A stretch of DNA of 64,000 nt. Source: Tragulus kanchil. Lineage: Eukaryota; Chordata; Mammalia; Artiodactyla; Tragulidae. The notes beneath the pieces are model-generated. The model was not told the DNA's origin. It made no database searches and was given only the letters and a program-made list of their open reading frames with translations. Both the position numbers and the translations under genes were made by a program. Position 1 is the stretch's first letter, and each line of letters starts with the position of its first letter. The stretch is from contig JAIOJX010000025.1 in assembly GCA_022376925.1 (NCBI GenBank), positions 6,045,141 to 6,109,140 of the forward strand, read 5' to 3'. Shown piece by piece: positions 43,801 to 56,664 of this stretch.

Positions 43801-44290
43801 TTAAAATGGTACAAACATACTCATTGGCAAAGGAGAGGGGAAAACACAGCCTTGGAAAGGAATTTAAGGCGGCCAAAGGGGATGGTTGTAGGGGACATGG
43901 AGGTCTCAAGGAAGGTACAGCCACTACTCTACTAAAAATAGAGCATCAGAAAAAATCTGCTTTCACAGAGGCTACTCCTCTTTGCATACTCTAATAGCCG
44001 ATTTGGAAACAGAATGAAACGGAGGACAAGTGTGGACATATATATTTGAATCAAGTAGCTGAAGGGCTGAAATAAACGCATGATATTCAACCCACAGGAG
44101 GCCAATAAAATATTGAAATGGAAATATGGAGCCCCTAGACCTTGGGTGTTAATAGAGGCACAATACACTAAAATCCACTCCCCTGGAAGAAGACTTAATC
44201 TCTGGTTCCCCAGCTAGACAGACCAGGCAGTAGGAAAAGCTGCCTCCTTGTGGACACGTCCTGTAACTACATTTTTAAAAATAAAAAAAA
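43800..44290. other. Intergenic DNA, nothing recognised
   Basis: About 0.5 kb between an L1 piece and a SINE, no supported feature. Confidence 0.35.
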
Positions 44291-44291
44291 G

Positions 44292-44570
44292 TGGGACTTC
44301 CCTTGTGGTACAGTGGGTAAAGAGTCTGCCTTGCACTGTAAAGGGTCCCAGTTCGATTCCTAGCACAGGAAGATCCCACGTGCCGCGGAGCAGCTGGACC
44401 TGTGTGTCCAATTACGAGCCAGGGCTCTGGAGTGCATGCGCCCAGAGCCGGTGCTCTGCTACAGGAGAGGCCACTACAGTGGGAGGCCCACACAGGCCAA
44501 AGAATTAAGATGGATGAAAAATAAATAAATGAAAGACCAATAAAAGTGGCCAAAAATTTTTTAAAAAACT
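44292..44570 (+). mobile_element. CHR/Bov-type SINE
   Basis: Starts GGGACTTCCCTTGTGGTACA, with AGAGTCTGCCTTGCACTGTA, GAAGATCCCACGTGCC and CACACAGGCCAAAGAA, and an A-rich tail. Confidence 0.87.
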
Positions 44571-44639
44571 GACCTCCAGGGCATTTGGTATTGAAAAGGC
44601 CTTCGGGGCTCTACAAATTACCTGCCCTCAGGAAATCTA

Positions 44640-44960
44640 CTGCACAAGGTTGCCCTGAAAGAATTCAATGTAGGGTCCATCTTCCAGAAGCAAATTGAAG
44701 ATGGAAATAATAGCGGTGGTCTTTCTTGCTCGCTTTTCTCTTTTCCATTCTTTACAAATACTCAGGAGAAGATGATCATCATACCTCATTACTAGACAAA
44801 TGCTTTTCACAACATCACTGAAGGCCTACTAGACATAAACTAGAGAGCTAATCGAAATGTCTTCTATGATTCAGGGAAGTTAAACTGGGGCTCTGGAACA
44901 ATCTGGAAGGGTGGGAAGAAAGGGAGGTGAGAGGGAGGTTCATATGTACTCCTATGGCTA
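44640..44960 (+). repeat. Unidentified polypyrimidine repeat, unit 2
   Basis: GCCCTGAAAGAATTCAATGT, GGTGGTCTTTCTTGCTCGCT, a CT-rich tract, then CTCAGGAGAAGATGATCATC. It aligns by eye with units 1 and 3 and diverges thereafter. Confidence 0.5.
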
Positions 44961-45009
44961 ATTCATGTTGATGTAGGGCAGAAATCAAACCAGTATTGCA
45001 AGTTAATTT

Positions 45010-45290
45010 TCTTTCTTTAAAAAGACTGCATCGAGGGTCAACTGGCCCCAGTCAGAAGGACTATTATGAGAAAAATAAATGGGGGGCAAGGCTTGGGGAT
45101 AAGGCAACCCCTTCCAGACCATTCTGTCAGTTGGTAACAGTCATGCACCCCCACATTTATTTTAGAGTCGTTTACAACAGCAGTGATAGAAAGCCACGGA
45201 GGTTCCCATAAGAGGTTCAATGGTAGGGGTGGTCTTTCATCTTTCTTTTTTTTCCCCCTCTTTCTTTCTTAGAGCCCAGGAGAAGATGAT
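45010..45290 (+). repeat. Unidentified polypyrimidine repeat, unit 3
   Basis: GCATCGAGGGTCAACTGGCC (compare unit 1) comes first, and then GGTGGTCTTTC, a CT tract ending in TTAG and GCCCAGGAGAAGATGAT. The block order suggests overlapping or tandem copies of one longer repeat across 43.1-45.3 kb. Confidence 0.5.
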
Positions 45291-47583
45291 CCTGTGGTGT
45301 ATGTGGTTGTGGGTATAGCATGTGTGTGCTAGTAAAACTTTTTCTATGGAATCACAAAGACTGGAGGTATAACTGTTTCCTTATAACACCATTTTCCCTT
45401 GGGGCAAAGACTGATGAAAGTAAAGAGGTATATATAACAAGAAGGAAACTAGGCAAGAGAAATTATGTCTAAAATTATTGAAAAGTAAAAGTAAGGATTA
45501 TAGCAAATATTTTCTTTGAACTTGTACTTGGAGGTTATACAATTTTAAGCCAGATGATAGTATGGTTGCATCAGCAGTGCGATCAATTTTATATCCCTTT
45601 AGGATGGAATATCATGCAAGTGCCCAGGAAAATCAAGAGAAAAATGACAGAAATAATGTGAGGCAGAGACCTTCAAACTGGGGAGTATAATGGGTGCTAA
45701 ATGACTCCATTCTCCCCTCCAGATAGGGCCTCAACTAAAATTAGTAGAGAAAGGAGCACTGTGAGACATTTTGAGCTGCCTGGACATTTTAAAATAATTG
45801 GGCATTTAAAGAATAATTGTTAAATTGAATTATGGAATTGGGAAATATGTCATTTAGATTCAATTCTACCAATGACTGAGCTACACACAAAAAATTTAAA
45901 TATGTGAAAGCAACTTATCAGGCCATTACTTATATCCATAATGCCTTTTAACACTAAATGTGTATTTTTGGTTTATTTTTTTTTATGTAGGAGCTTAAAT
46001 GAGATAATTCTCTTTACTCGGGAATTAACATATATCTATACAATATATAGTATTTTTTATAAAAATATTTCCTCCTAAGAGGTATGCTTTTGTATGGCAA
46101 CATGAAGAAGACCCAAAGAACTGTAAAACAAGTGGAACTTACTGGAGTAATTTAGAAGCAGGATTATGGCATACACAGAAATGGGCAGCCCTGGAGAAGT
46201 TTTGAATCCTGGCTCTGCCATTTTCTTGCCATGAGACTTTGATTAATCACCTATAACAAGAGGATAATTATACCTCTCTTGCTGGGTGATATAGCTCAAA
46301 TAAACTAAGGAAAACCATCTGGAAGTTAAATAATATTAGAAATTTAGTCTGAACTAATTCTTTTTTTTGCTGATAAGGAAAATGGAGTTAAGGAAATCTA
46401 TGCAAGTGAGTGAGCATAAGTGGCTGAGTTCCACATGATCCTGTGGTGTATGTGGTTGTGGGTATAGCATGTGTGTGCTAGTAAAACTTTTTCTATGGAA
46501 TCACAAAGACTGGAGGTATAACTGTTTCCTTATAACACCATTTTCCCTTGGGGCAAAGACTGATGAAAGTAAAGAGGTATATATAACAAGAAGGAAACTA
46601 GGCAAGAGAAATTATGTCTAAAATTATTGAAAAGTAAAAGTAAGGATTATAGCAAATATTTTCTTTGAACTTGTACTTGGAGGTTATACAATTTTAAGCC
46701 AGATGATAGTATGGTTGCATCAGCAGTGCGATCAATTTTATATCCCTTTAGGATGGAATATCATGCAAGTGCCCAGGAAAATCAAGAGAAAAATGACAGA
46801 AATAATGTGAGGCAGAGACCTTCAAACTGGGGAGTATAATGGGTGCTAAATGACTCCATTCTCCCCTCCAGATAGGGCCTCAACTAAAATTAGTAGAGAA
46901 AGGAGCACTGTGAGACATTTTGAGCTGCCTGGACATTTTAAAATAATTGGGCATTTAAAGAATAATTGTTAAATTGAATTATGGAATTGGGAAATATGTC
47001 ATTTAGATTCAATTCTACCAATGACTGAGCTACACACAAAAAATTTAAATATGTGAAAGCAACTTATCAGGCCATTACTTATATCCATAATGCCTTTTAA
47101 CACTAAATGTGTATTTTTGGTTTATTTTTTTTATGTAGGAGCTTAAATGAGATAATTCTCTTTACTCGGGAATTAACATATATCTATACAATATATAGTA
47201 TTTTTTATAAAAATATTTCCTCCTAAGAGGTATGCTTTTGTATGGCAACATGAAGAAGACCCAAAGAACTGTAAAACAAGTGGAACTTACTGGAGTAATT
47301 TAGAAGCAGGATTATGGCATACACAGAAATGGGCAGCCCTGGAGAAGTTTTGAATCCTGGCTCTGCCATTTTCTTGCCATGAGACTTTGATTAATCACCT
47401 ATAACAAGAGGATAATTATACCTCTCTTGCTGGGTGATATAGCTCAAATAAACTAAGGAAAACCATCTGGAAGTTAAATAATATTAGAAATTTAGTCTGA
47501 ACTAATTCTTTTTTTTGCTGATAAGGAAAATGGAGTTAAGGAAATCTATGCAAGTGAGTGAGCATAAGTGGCTGGTTTCACTC
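45286..47583. repeat. Adjacent 1.15 kb duplication (copies 45286-46434 and 46435-47583)
   Basis: The offset is 1149. The two copies differ only by about one base in a T-run plus the last 15 bp of copy 1. The content is AT-rich DNA with no gene. Confidence 0.95.
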
Positions 47584-49862
47584 CTAGACCTAAATAGGGT
47601 CCAAGCAAAGTTTTCTTCTGACATCAACCCACAACCATGACAAACTGAATACCCCTTTCTTTTCATGTAATACTTTCAGGTCAAAGATCAAACTCTTCAT
47701 GATCACTGAAAACCGAAAATATGACTGGTCTTCCTTTTCCAAAGCAAAGGAGGCTGAGACCATGAGATGTGACTTCCTCTTCTTTCAAAGGGACAGGACT
47801 ATTCCACACACCGTTTCCACACATCTTGTGTGATAAAGCAGCACATGCCATGATCTAGGGTATGACCTTTATAAGGAGCTGAGATAGAGACAACCCTAGA
47901 CGATTCAGGGAGAGGGACACAGTTGGCTGACTTGTAGACCAGGGATGTGTAAATCTGCCTTCTTGGAATGACAGCAGTACTCTGAGCAAGGGTCCTCTCT
48001 GCACATGTGCAGTCACCCACTGGGAGTTCATATGAGATAGGTCTCACCTAAACTGGATTTTGTCCCAATACATAAGCATTTTTACAATCTTGTCAATGTT
48101 TGGCAACTTGCTAATTAGTAATAGGATGACTTCAGTAATGACAATGGGATGATTAAATTGTGCATTATTGCTGTTGAACTGACTTATAACAAGCCTATCA
48201 AGGAGTATGTCTATGTATGTTCAATTTTTATTCTGGTGGGAACACGTCAGGTGGCAAACTTAATACACTACTAGGAGTTGGATTACGATGACCTTTTTAC
48301 TAATTCAAGGAAATGGGAAGTTAAAAAGTATACCAAAATGTTATGAAACAACCTTGTTTTTCTGAGTCAATTATACTCAAGTACTGGCCAGGAATGATTT
48401 GCCTCTTTAATAAGCAGTAGAAAAAACAGAGCTTTAGCAAATTAAAATAAGAAAAGGATAATTCTTTCTCAAGAATTATTAAGAATTAAGTAACCAAAGA
48501 CCGAGGTTCAAAGTATTTTACTTCCTAAAGCTCTTTCTTCTTTCTATTACACAAAGCTTCAAGTATTTCCAGAGGCTGAAAAAAGACTAAGCTGGAATTA
48601 AGCAGAATAACTGAATAACTTTTGGAAGTTGAAGTTCGATAGCCTCAGCTGTAATTCTGGATTGTTTATTTGACTGAAGCTTCAGCTCACACTCCGTTTT
48701 CTTTAGAACTGAATGACCATAAGTGGCTGGTTTCACTCCTAGACCTAAATAGGGTCCAAGCAAAGTTTTCTTCTGACATCAACCCACAACCATGACAAAC
48801 TGAATACCCCTTTCTTTTCATGTAATACTTTCAGGTCAAAGATCAAACTCTTCATGATCACTGAAAACCGAAAATATGACTGGTCTTCCTTTTCCAAAGC
48901 AAAGGAGGCTGAGACCATGAGATGTGACTTCCTCTTCTTTCAAAGGGACAGGACTATTCCACACACCGTTTCCACACATCTTGTGTGATAAAGCAGCACA
49001 TGCCATGATCTAGGGGTATGACCTTTATAAGGAGCTGAGATAGAGACAACCCTAGACGATTCAGGGAGAGGGACACAGTTGGCTGACTTGTAGACCAGGG
49101 ATGTGTAAATCTGCCTTCTTGGAATGACAGCAGTACTCTGAGCAAGGGTCCTCTCTGCACATGTGCAGTCACCCACTGGGAGTTCATATGAGATAGGTCT
49201 CACCTAAACTGGATTTTGTCCCAATACATAAGCATTTTTACAATCTTGTCAATGTTTGGCAACTTGCTAATTAGTAATAGGATGACTTCAGTAATGACAA
49301 TGGGATGATTAAATTGTGCATTATTGCTGTTGAACTGACTTATAACAAGCCTATCAAGGAGTATGTCTATGTATGTTCAATTTTTATTCTGGTGGGAACA
49401 CGTCAGGTGGCAAACTTAATACACTACTAGGAGTTGGATTACGATGACCTTTTTACTAATTCAAGGAAATGGGAAGTTAAAAAGTATACCAAAATGTTAT
49501 GAAACAACCTTGTTTTTCTGAGTCAATTATACTCAAGTACTGGCCAGGAATGATTTGCCTCTTTAATAAGCAGTAGAAAAAACAGAGCTTTAGCAAATTA
49601 AAATAAGAAAAGGATAATTCTTTCTCAAGAATTATTAAGAATTAAGTAACCAAAGACCGAGGTTCAAAGTATTTTACTTCCTAAAGCTCTTTCTTCTTTC
49701 TATTACACAAAGCTTCAAGTATTTCCAGAGGCTGAAAAAAAAGACTAAGCTGGAATTAAGCAGAATAACTGAATAACTTTTGGAAGTTGAAGTTCGATAG
49801 CCTCAGCTGTAATTCTGGATTGTTTATTTGACTGAAGCTTCAGCTCACACTCCGTTTTCTTT
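47563..49862. repeat. Adjacent 1.15 kb duplication (copies 47563-48717 and 48718-49862)
   Basis: The offset is 1155, narrowing slightly at small indels, with near identity. Copy 1 starts exactly where the previous duplication's second copy ends, sharing CATAAGTGGCTG. The segment 46435-48717 therefore consists entirely of a copy of its left flank plus a copy of its right flank. Confidence 0.95.
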
Positions 49863-49864
49863 AG

Positions 49865-51640
49865 ATACTTCTAGAACTATAGATATCCATGGATCTCACA
49901 TTCCTGCTTTATATCTCCTTACAAAGAGGATTGCCGGTTGGTCCTAGCAGAATCCTTAGTAAAGGGATGAACTTAATACTTTTATATCTGCTTAATCTTT
50001 AGATATCTGTCATGTCACTGTATAATTTAATTGCAATAAAACTTGGATACATTCGTTTTCCATTTTAACCGGTTTGAAAAGACAAAGCTATGTTTTCTGT
50101 TAGTAACTGCGTGAATGCACAGGAAGGAAAACAGATTTAACTGTTTATCAATGTATCTTTGAACTACTTCTCTAAGTATATATGTATGCAGCAAAGTCAT
50201 CACCATCATATTAGGATTTTATCTTTCATAATCTGGTCCACCTAAAAATAAAGTAAGCTCATAAATTTTTCACCTTAAAGAAATGATTTGTTTATAGTTT
50301 CAAGTTTATTATTTTATTTAGGTTGATTCTGTTTAAGAAGTATAGCTACCTCTTAAATTCTGTTTGTAAGTTCACAGAGGTGAATAATGATGAACACAAC
50401 ATCTAGATAAACTGGCTAAAGACCTAAGCCCCTATAAAAATCATGGGAGCCATGTTAAAATTTTACAACTGCAGAAATGTTTTCCCCAAGGAACACATAC
50501 CTAAACCAACATACAATATCACTGCCTTGCAAATGGAGGTGCTGAAATCATGAAATCATTGCTGAAAGTCCAACAGCAATATGCTGAAGAGAGTTTCAGC
50601 ATGTCATCCATAATTCATAAGCCAAATCTCATTTTCAAGGAAACTGTTAGTTGTGATAGGTTGTATAATCCTGGCTCCTCAGACTTGATCAGGATCTCAG
50701 CTTTCGCAGCCTTGGCCCTCTATTCATGCCAGAGGGAACCATTGATGGGCACCAGTGGTGAAGTGGATGACGTGCAGCTGGGGCAGACACTAGCTGCAAT
50801 AAGAACAGACAGTAAGAAGCGCCCTCAGCCAAGCACGCTCTCTCGGCCAGTGTGTTCCTCCATCGGTATGTGCTTCTACTGACTGGCTTTCTTTTCTGAC
50901 GAGAAACCTATGAAGACAATGGGAGAATGTTTCAGATTGAAAATTAAAAATTCATTTTTCTTTCTCTGGTTTAGGGCTAACATAAACTTTGAGGCTGGCA
51001 AGAAGAGAAATATTTTATTCATGAGCCCCCATAAGTTTACACTGAGAAATCAAGAGGCGGCAAATAGAGGCTATTATTTTCAGCATTGACATATGCTTAC
51101 CATTTCCTGAAATCACTTGTGGCCTATTTCTAATCATGTCTGACGAGCGATGTTCTGTACTACTTGTCATTCTTGCTGACATTTTGGTGGCTCTGGCATT
51201 TCCTTATGAAAGTGAGTGATACATGTTACTGTTAGTTTCAGTACTCAACCCACAGAAAGATAATTGCCAAATAAACTACTTTAAATATATGACACTGGGT
51301 ATCTTATTGCCAAAGCCATAAAATGTCACATTTGGTAAGATGTGAGAGTGAATCATGAAAACCAATATGAAAAATTGGGACTATTTTAGTAGGATCGGAA
51401 AAAATGTCACAAATGAGTGCCATGGCAAGACAAAATCGAAGTTTACTCATAGCAACAGAATTTTTTTAAAAAATAACATAAATGCCAAGAAATAAGGTGC
51501 TTTTCTGATTTATGGTAACAATTTAATACATGTTAAATGTTTTATACTTGCTACCCTGCATTTGGCATTTCAAATATATGCTAAACTAACATTTTGGTAA
51601 CAGGAAGGTAAGTTACTCTCTCAGGCTTAAAAAATATTCT
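49865..51640. other. AT-rich intergenic DNA, no gene recognised
   Basis: About 1.8 kb. The 110-codon frame at 50550-50882 has no recognisable domain, and no splice or promoter context supports it. Confidence 0.4.
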
Positions 51641-52335
51641 TCTGAACGCTGTGACAATTACATAAACAAATATCTACTGGAAACCATAAAACTCCTAGAA
51701 GAACACAGACAGAATTTCTTTGACATAAATTGTAGCACTTTTTTTTTTTTTTTTTTGGATGTCTCCTAAGGCAAAGGAAAAAAACCAAAAAAAACCAAAT
51801 GGAACCTAATTAAACTGAAAAGCACTTGCACAGCAAAGAAAACCATCAACAAACTGAAAATACAAGATATCCAATGAGAGAAAATACTTGCAAATTTTTT
51901 GTGATCAATATGGGGTTAAAGCTAACATATATAAATAGCTCATATAATTTAACACTAAAAAAAGAAATAGCTCAATTAAAAATGGGCATAAGACCTGAAT
52001 AGACATTTTTCCAAAGAAGGCAGACATTTGACCAATAGATACGTGAAAAGATGCTCAACATCATTAATCAATAAAGAAATGAATATTAAATCCACAATGA
52101 GAAATCAGCTCACACTTGCCCAAATTACTATCATCAAAAAGACCACAGATAACAAATGTTGGCAAGGATATAGAGAGGTGGTAATTCTCCGGAACTGTTG
52201 GTGAGAATGTTAGGTTGTATAGCCACTGTGGAAAACAGTATAGAGGTTCCTCAAAAAAACCTAAAAATAGAACTACCATATTATCCAGCAATTTCACTCT
52301 TGGGTATATATCCAAAGAAAGCAAAAAGCACTAAT
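51640..52335 (+). mobile_element. L1 ORF2 3' fragment
   Basis: Ordered L1 words: CTCCTAGAAGAACACAGACA, AATTAAACTGAAAAGC, AAAATGGGCATAAGACCTGA, CACACTTGCCCAAATTACTA, GTTGGCAAGGATATAGAG, GTTGGTGAGAATGTTAGGTT and CCAGCAATTTCACTCTTGGG. Frames are closed by many stops. A T-run at 51739-51758 interrupts it. The right part is repeated at 53116-53420. Confidence 0.85.
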
Positions 52336-54190
52336 TCAAAGTGATATATGTATCCCAAAGTTTGTTGCTTATAAAATCAATCTTTTACTAGGAATACATC
52401 AACTGTTCATATTTTCCATATGTTTCTGTACACATAAGTGTATTTTTGCCCTTTGTTTCGTATTTTCATAGCAAAATCACTTAGTTTACTGATAAGTTGA
52501 CCTTAGAGCATTAAAGGTGAGATGGCATTTCTTCTGTAATTTTTTTCTAACGATCTAGAAACAGGTCTAAATTATCTGCTTCTAGGTTTCAATTAATCTT
52601 CTCTATTAAGAAAGTGCTGTATTTTATAAAAGAAAAATATTTTGCCCATTTGCACTGAAAATTATATAATGCATAGTCTCAAGTTTCTTCTGTTTCTTAC
52701 ATTTCTTGAATAGTTTATTTAGATCTTTAGTTCTGAAAGAAGATTTGGCTTTCAGTGTGTCCCCAAAGCATTCTAAAATAACCATGGACAGTCACTGAGA
52801 GCAAGGCTGGGGACCAGTTGAGCTGACAACTGTCCCCTTTGTACTGAATACCTACCGACCTTACTGCTGGGTCAGGGAGCCCTTTACTACATCTCTACTC
52901 TTCAGAGGACTCTGCTCTGGCCCCCTCCAGCCAGACTCATTAGGTGAGCCTGCCTTTCTTTAGAACAAGCTCTGGCACCCACAAGTAGACCTGCAGATTC
53001 TCTGCCAGGTGACCCTCTGTTTCCAGGCCTCATGTGGTCCTCCTCCCCAGGCCTGAAGCCAAGGGATGCTGTTTGCGGGGTGGGGATGTGTATATGGATG
53101 ACTGGCCTTTTCAATAAGACCTGAATAGACATTTTTCCAAAGAAGGCAGACATTGAATATCGTGAAAAGATGCTCAACATCATTAATCGAGAAATCAGCT
53201 CACACTTGCCCAAATTACTATCATCAAAAAGACCACAGATAACAAATGTTGGCAAGGATATAGAGAGGTGGTAATTCTCCGGAACTGTTGGTGAGAATGT
53301 TAGGTTGTATAGCCACTGTGGAAAACAGTATAGAGGTTCCTCAAAAAAACCTAAAAATAGAACTACCATATTATCCAGCAATTTCACTCTTGGGTATATA
53401 TCCAAAGAAAGCAAAAAGCACTAATTCAAAGTGATATATGTATCCCAAAGTTTGTTGCTTATAAAATCAATCTTTTACTAGGAATACATCAACTGTTCAT
53501 ATTTTCCATATGTTTCTGTACACATAAGTGTATTTTTGCCCTTTGTTTCGTATTTTCATAGCAAAATCACTTAGTTTACTGATAAGTTGACCTTAGAGCA
53601 TTAAAGGTGAGATGGCATTTCTTCTGTAATTTTTTTCTAACGATCTAGAAACAGGTCTAAATTATCTGCTACTAGGTTTCAATTAATCTTCTCTATTAAG
53701 AAAGTGCTGTATTTTATAAAAGAAAAATATTTTGCCCATTTGCACTGAAAATTATATAATGCATAGTCTCAAGTTTCTTCTGTTTCTTACATTTCTTGAA
53801 TAGTTTATTTAAATCTTTAGTTCTGAAAGAAGATTTGGCTTTCAGTGTGTCCCCAAAGCATTCTAAAATAACCATGGAGAGTCACTGAGAGCAAGGCTGG
53901 GGACCAGTTGAGCTGACAACTGTCCCCTTTGTACTGAATACCTACCGACCTTACTGCTGGGTCAGGGAGCCCTTTACTACATCTCTACTCTTCAGAGGAC
54001 TCTGCTCTGGCCCCCTCCAGCCAGACTCATTAGGTGAGCCTGCCTTTCTTTAGAACAAGCTCTGGCACCCACAAGTAGACCTGCAGATTCTCTGCCAGGT
54101 GACCCTCTGTTTCCAGGCCTCATGTGGTCCTCCTCCCCAGGCCTGAAGCCAAGGGATGCTGTTTGCGGGGTGGGGATGTGTATATGGATG
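51988..54190. repeat. Adjacent ~1.09 kb duplication (copies 51988-53115 and 53116-54190)
   Basis: The interiors are almost identical. The first roughly 90 bp of copy 2 lack several short stretches present in copy 1 (52035-52110). The last roughly 30 bp of copy 1 lack about 16 bases present in copy 2 (54190-54215). Confidence 0.92.
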
Positions 54191-54494
54191 AAGTTGGGTT
54201 GTGTCCACTGGCCTTTTTGCAAATTCATACTCAAGACTCCTCCCAGGGGGACGGTAAGCACTGCCCAGGTCTTCCTGGGTCACTGTGTTCTGGCACAGGA
54301 CTGATTTGAAGTCTGAGTGTTCTAAAATTTGACACTGGTCTTCCAGGTTCATTTGTCAATAGGAGGATTGACTATACTTTAATAGCTTCTAAGCTTGATC
54401 TGTAACATTTAAATATTTATACATGAATAATCCCTTGTGTTCTCATCCCAGATCTTGGAAACCTCAGAAGAAGATCCAGAGCTGGCATAGATTA

Positions 54495-54745
54495 CTTCTT
54501 TTTTTTTTTTAATAATTTTTTTCCTCTTTTATTGTTTTTATTTTATTTATTTTCATCCATCTTGATTCTCTGGCCTGTGTGGGCCTCCCATTGCAGTGGC
54601 TCTCCCACTCCAGAGCGCTGGTTCATAATTGGACGCATCAGTCCAGCTGCTCCATGGCACATGGGATCTTCCCAGGCCAGGGATCAAACCAGAGCCCCTT
54701 GCACTACGAGGCAGACTCTTTACCCATGGACCACCAGGGAAGCCC
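54495..54745 (-). mobile_element. CHR/Bov-type SINE, reverse orientation
   Basis: T-rich left end, GGGCCTCCCATTGCAGTGGC, GGGATCTTCCCAGGCCAGGG and a right end CCACCAGGGAAGCCC. Confidence 0.87.
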
Positions 54746-54749
54746 TAGA

Positions 54750-55255
54750 GGTGGCACAGAAATTTAGCTACCCATTCTGCACCCACTGTACCTTTGAAAA
54801 ATCAGAAGGCTACTACTGTATGTGTAGATATCAGGGCCACCATTTCAGGTTAAATTATAAGAGGAATAATTGTAAAGGAAGATACTAAAATAAAAATATC
54901 CTACATATATTGGGGTCAGAAGAAAATTAATAAAAACTGAGAACTAGGACAATCTATAAAGCATATGTACATTAACATTAATTTAAATATTCATATTTTA
55001 AAAAGGGTCCTTTTTATTTAAACATAAAATACTTAAAGCATTTATTATATAAATACAACTTATAGCAGTTGTCAGAAAGAGTTTCTGTTTATAGATGATC
55101 ACAAACAGAATCTCATTTTTCTCCTTATTTTTCTTTTCATTGCTTGAATTTTGGTATTTCTGGCCCCAAACATAGGCCATATTGACTGGCAGTATATTCT
55201 TGAATAGTGGAGAATAAATATGTTAGTCATAAAATGAGATAATAAAAATAGCTTT
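54750..55255. other. AT-rich intergenic DNA, nothing recognised
   Basis: About 0.5 kb between two reverse-oriented SINEs. Confidence 0.35.
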
Positions 55256-55272
55256 ATAATGAAAAGATTTTT

Positions 55273-55520
55273 TTTTTTTAAATGTTTATAAACTTTTTTA
55301 TTTTTAATTTTGGCCTCTTTTATTGTTTTTTTTATTGGTTTATTTTCCTCACATTACAGTGGTGTCTCTCATTGTAGAGCACCGGCTCTGGGTGCATGCA
55401 CTCCAGAGTGCTGACTCTTATTGGACACCCAGTCCAGTTGCTCTGCACCACATAGGGATCGAACTGGTGCCCATTGCAGTGCAAGGTGGACTTTTTACCC
55501 ACTGGACCACCAGAGAAGCC
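55273..55520 (-). mobile_element. CHR/Bov-type SINE, reverse, with target duplication
   Basis: T-rich left end, GAGCACCGGCTCTGGGTGCA, GGGATCGAACTGGTGCCC, right end ACCAGAGAAGCCC. Flanked by ATGAAAAGATTTTT at 55259 and 55521. Confidence 0.88.
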
Positions 55521-55524
55521 CATG

Positions 55525-56395
55525 AAAAGATTTTTAAACCCATATTTTTTAAACAATCGCTACCACAAAATTATTTTTAAGAATTTTGAGTAATCGTATT
55601 GAATCTACAAAGCAAAAGGAGCTTTCCAATTAAATGAAACAAAAACTCACACCAATCACTACCAAAATTAATGGCATATACAATGTTTGTGACAAGGGTG
55701 GTTTCAGAGCTTCTGCCAAGTCTCATGACCTGGATTGACCTATGAAAGAGCATCAGCTTTGGAAGCTAAAAGAGCAGCAATAGGAATTATAAGCAGGTAG
55801 TTTTTTAAGTGAGGAGTTTCTTTCTATGATGGTCCCTAGTCATGATCAACCCCTTTCCCTGCTATAGACAAGCTACAGTGAGTTGCAGAGCTGTGTTGGT
55901 ACAGAGGTCGGGTTTCAAATGGTAATAGAGCTCTTCAGTTTCCACCAGGACTGCTCAAGCAAGATGTAGCTCATAGCACATTTCTTATGCACTTACTCTT
56001 CCATATTACTCTGTCTTTTACCTGTGATACTCAAGTGTCAAATAAGAAGCATAGATAATATATGCTATGAGTTCTTAGGAAGAAGATATTGAGAGCTAGA
56101 TACTAGTCCTATACCTATCCAAGATAAGACCCCCATTGTCATTTTTATATCTATCATTTTAGAAAATTTTAATATAGTGAGAGAGGTAGGTTTTCAGATG
56201 TGATAGGATGTGATTTAGAGCACAGGTTTTGAAGTCTTAATACACCTTGGAATCTAACTTGGGGGCTAAATCCTCCTAACTCTGTGATTTAGGCACGCTA
56301 CTTAAATTCTCCAAGTCTCAGTTTCCTCATCTGTCAAATTGTGCAATAATAAAATTCACTTTATAGCATTTCTTTGAAGATTAAATCAATGTTTA
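55525..56395. other. AT-rich intergenic DNA, nothing recognised
   Basis: About 0.9 kb. A short stretch near 56290-56345 (CTTAAATTCTCCAAGTCTCA, GTTTCCTCATCTGTCAAATT) resembles the core of an ancient MIR-type SINE. Confidence 0.4.
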
Positions 56396-56415
56396 AAAAA
56401 TACTAGGTTGCTACA

Positions 56416-56662
56416 TTGGGCTTCCCTGATGGTCCAGTGGGTAAAGAGTCTGCCTTGCAGTACAGGGGGCACCAGTTCAATCCCTGGCCTGGGAAGATTC
56501 CATGTGCCGTGAAGCAGCTAGACCAGTGTGTCTAATTATGAGCCAGAGCTGGTGCTCTGCAACAAGGAAGACCACTGCAATGGGAGGACCACACAGGCCA
56601 AAGAATAAAGATGGATGAAAATAAATTAAAAAAAAGAGAAAGTGACCAAAATTAAAAAAAAG
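56416..56662 (+). mobile_element. CHR/Bov-type SINE with target duplication
   Basis: GGGCTTCCCTGATGGTCCAG start and A-rich end. Flanked by AAATACTAGGTTG at about 56399 and 56661. Confidence 0.88.
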
Positions 56663-56664
56663 AA

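Noticed and set aside
50550..50882. 110-codon plus-strand frame
   Set aside because: No motif, no splice or promoter context. Treated as chance.
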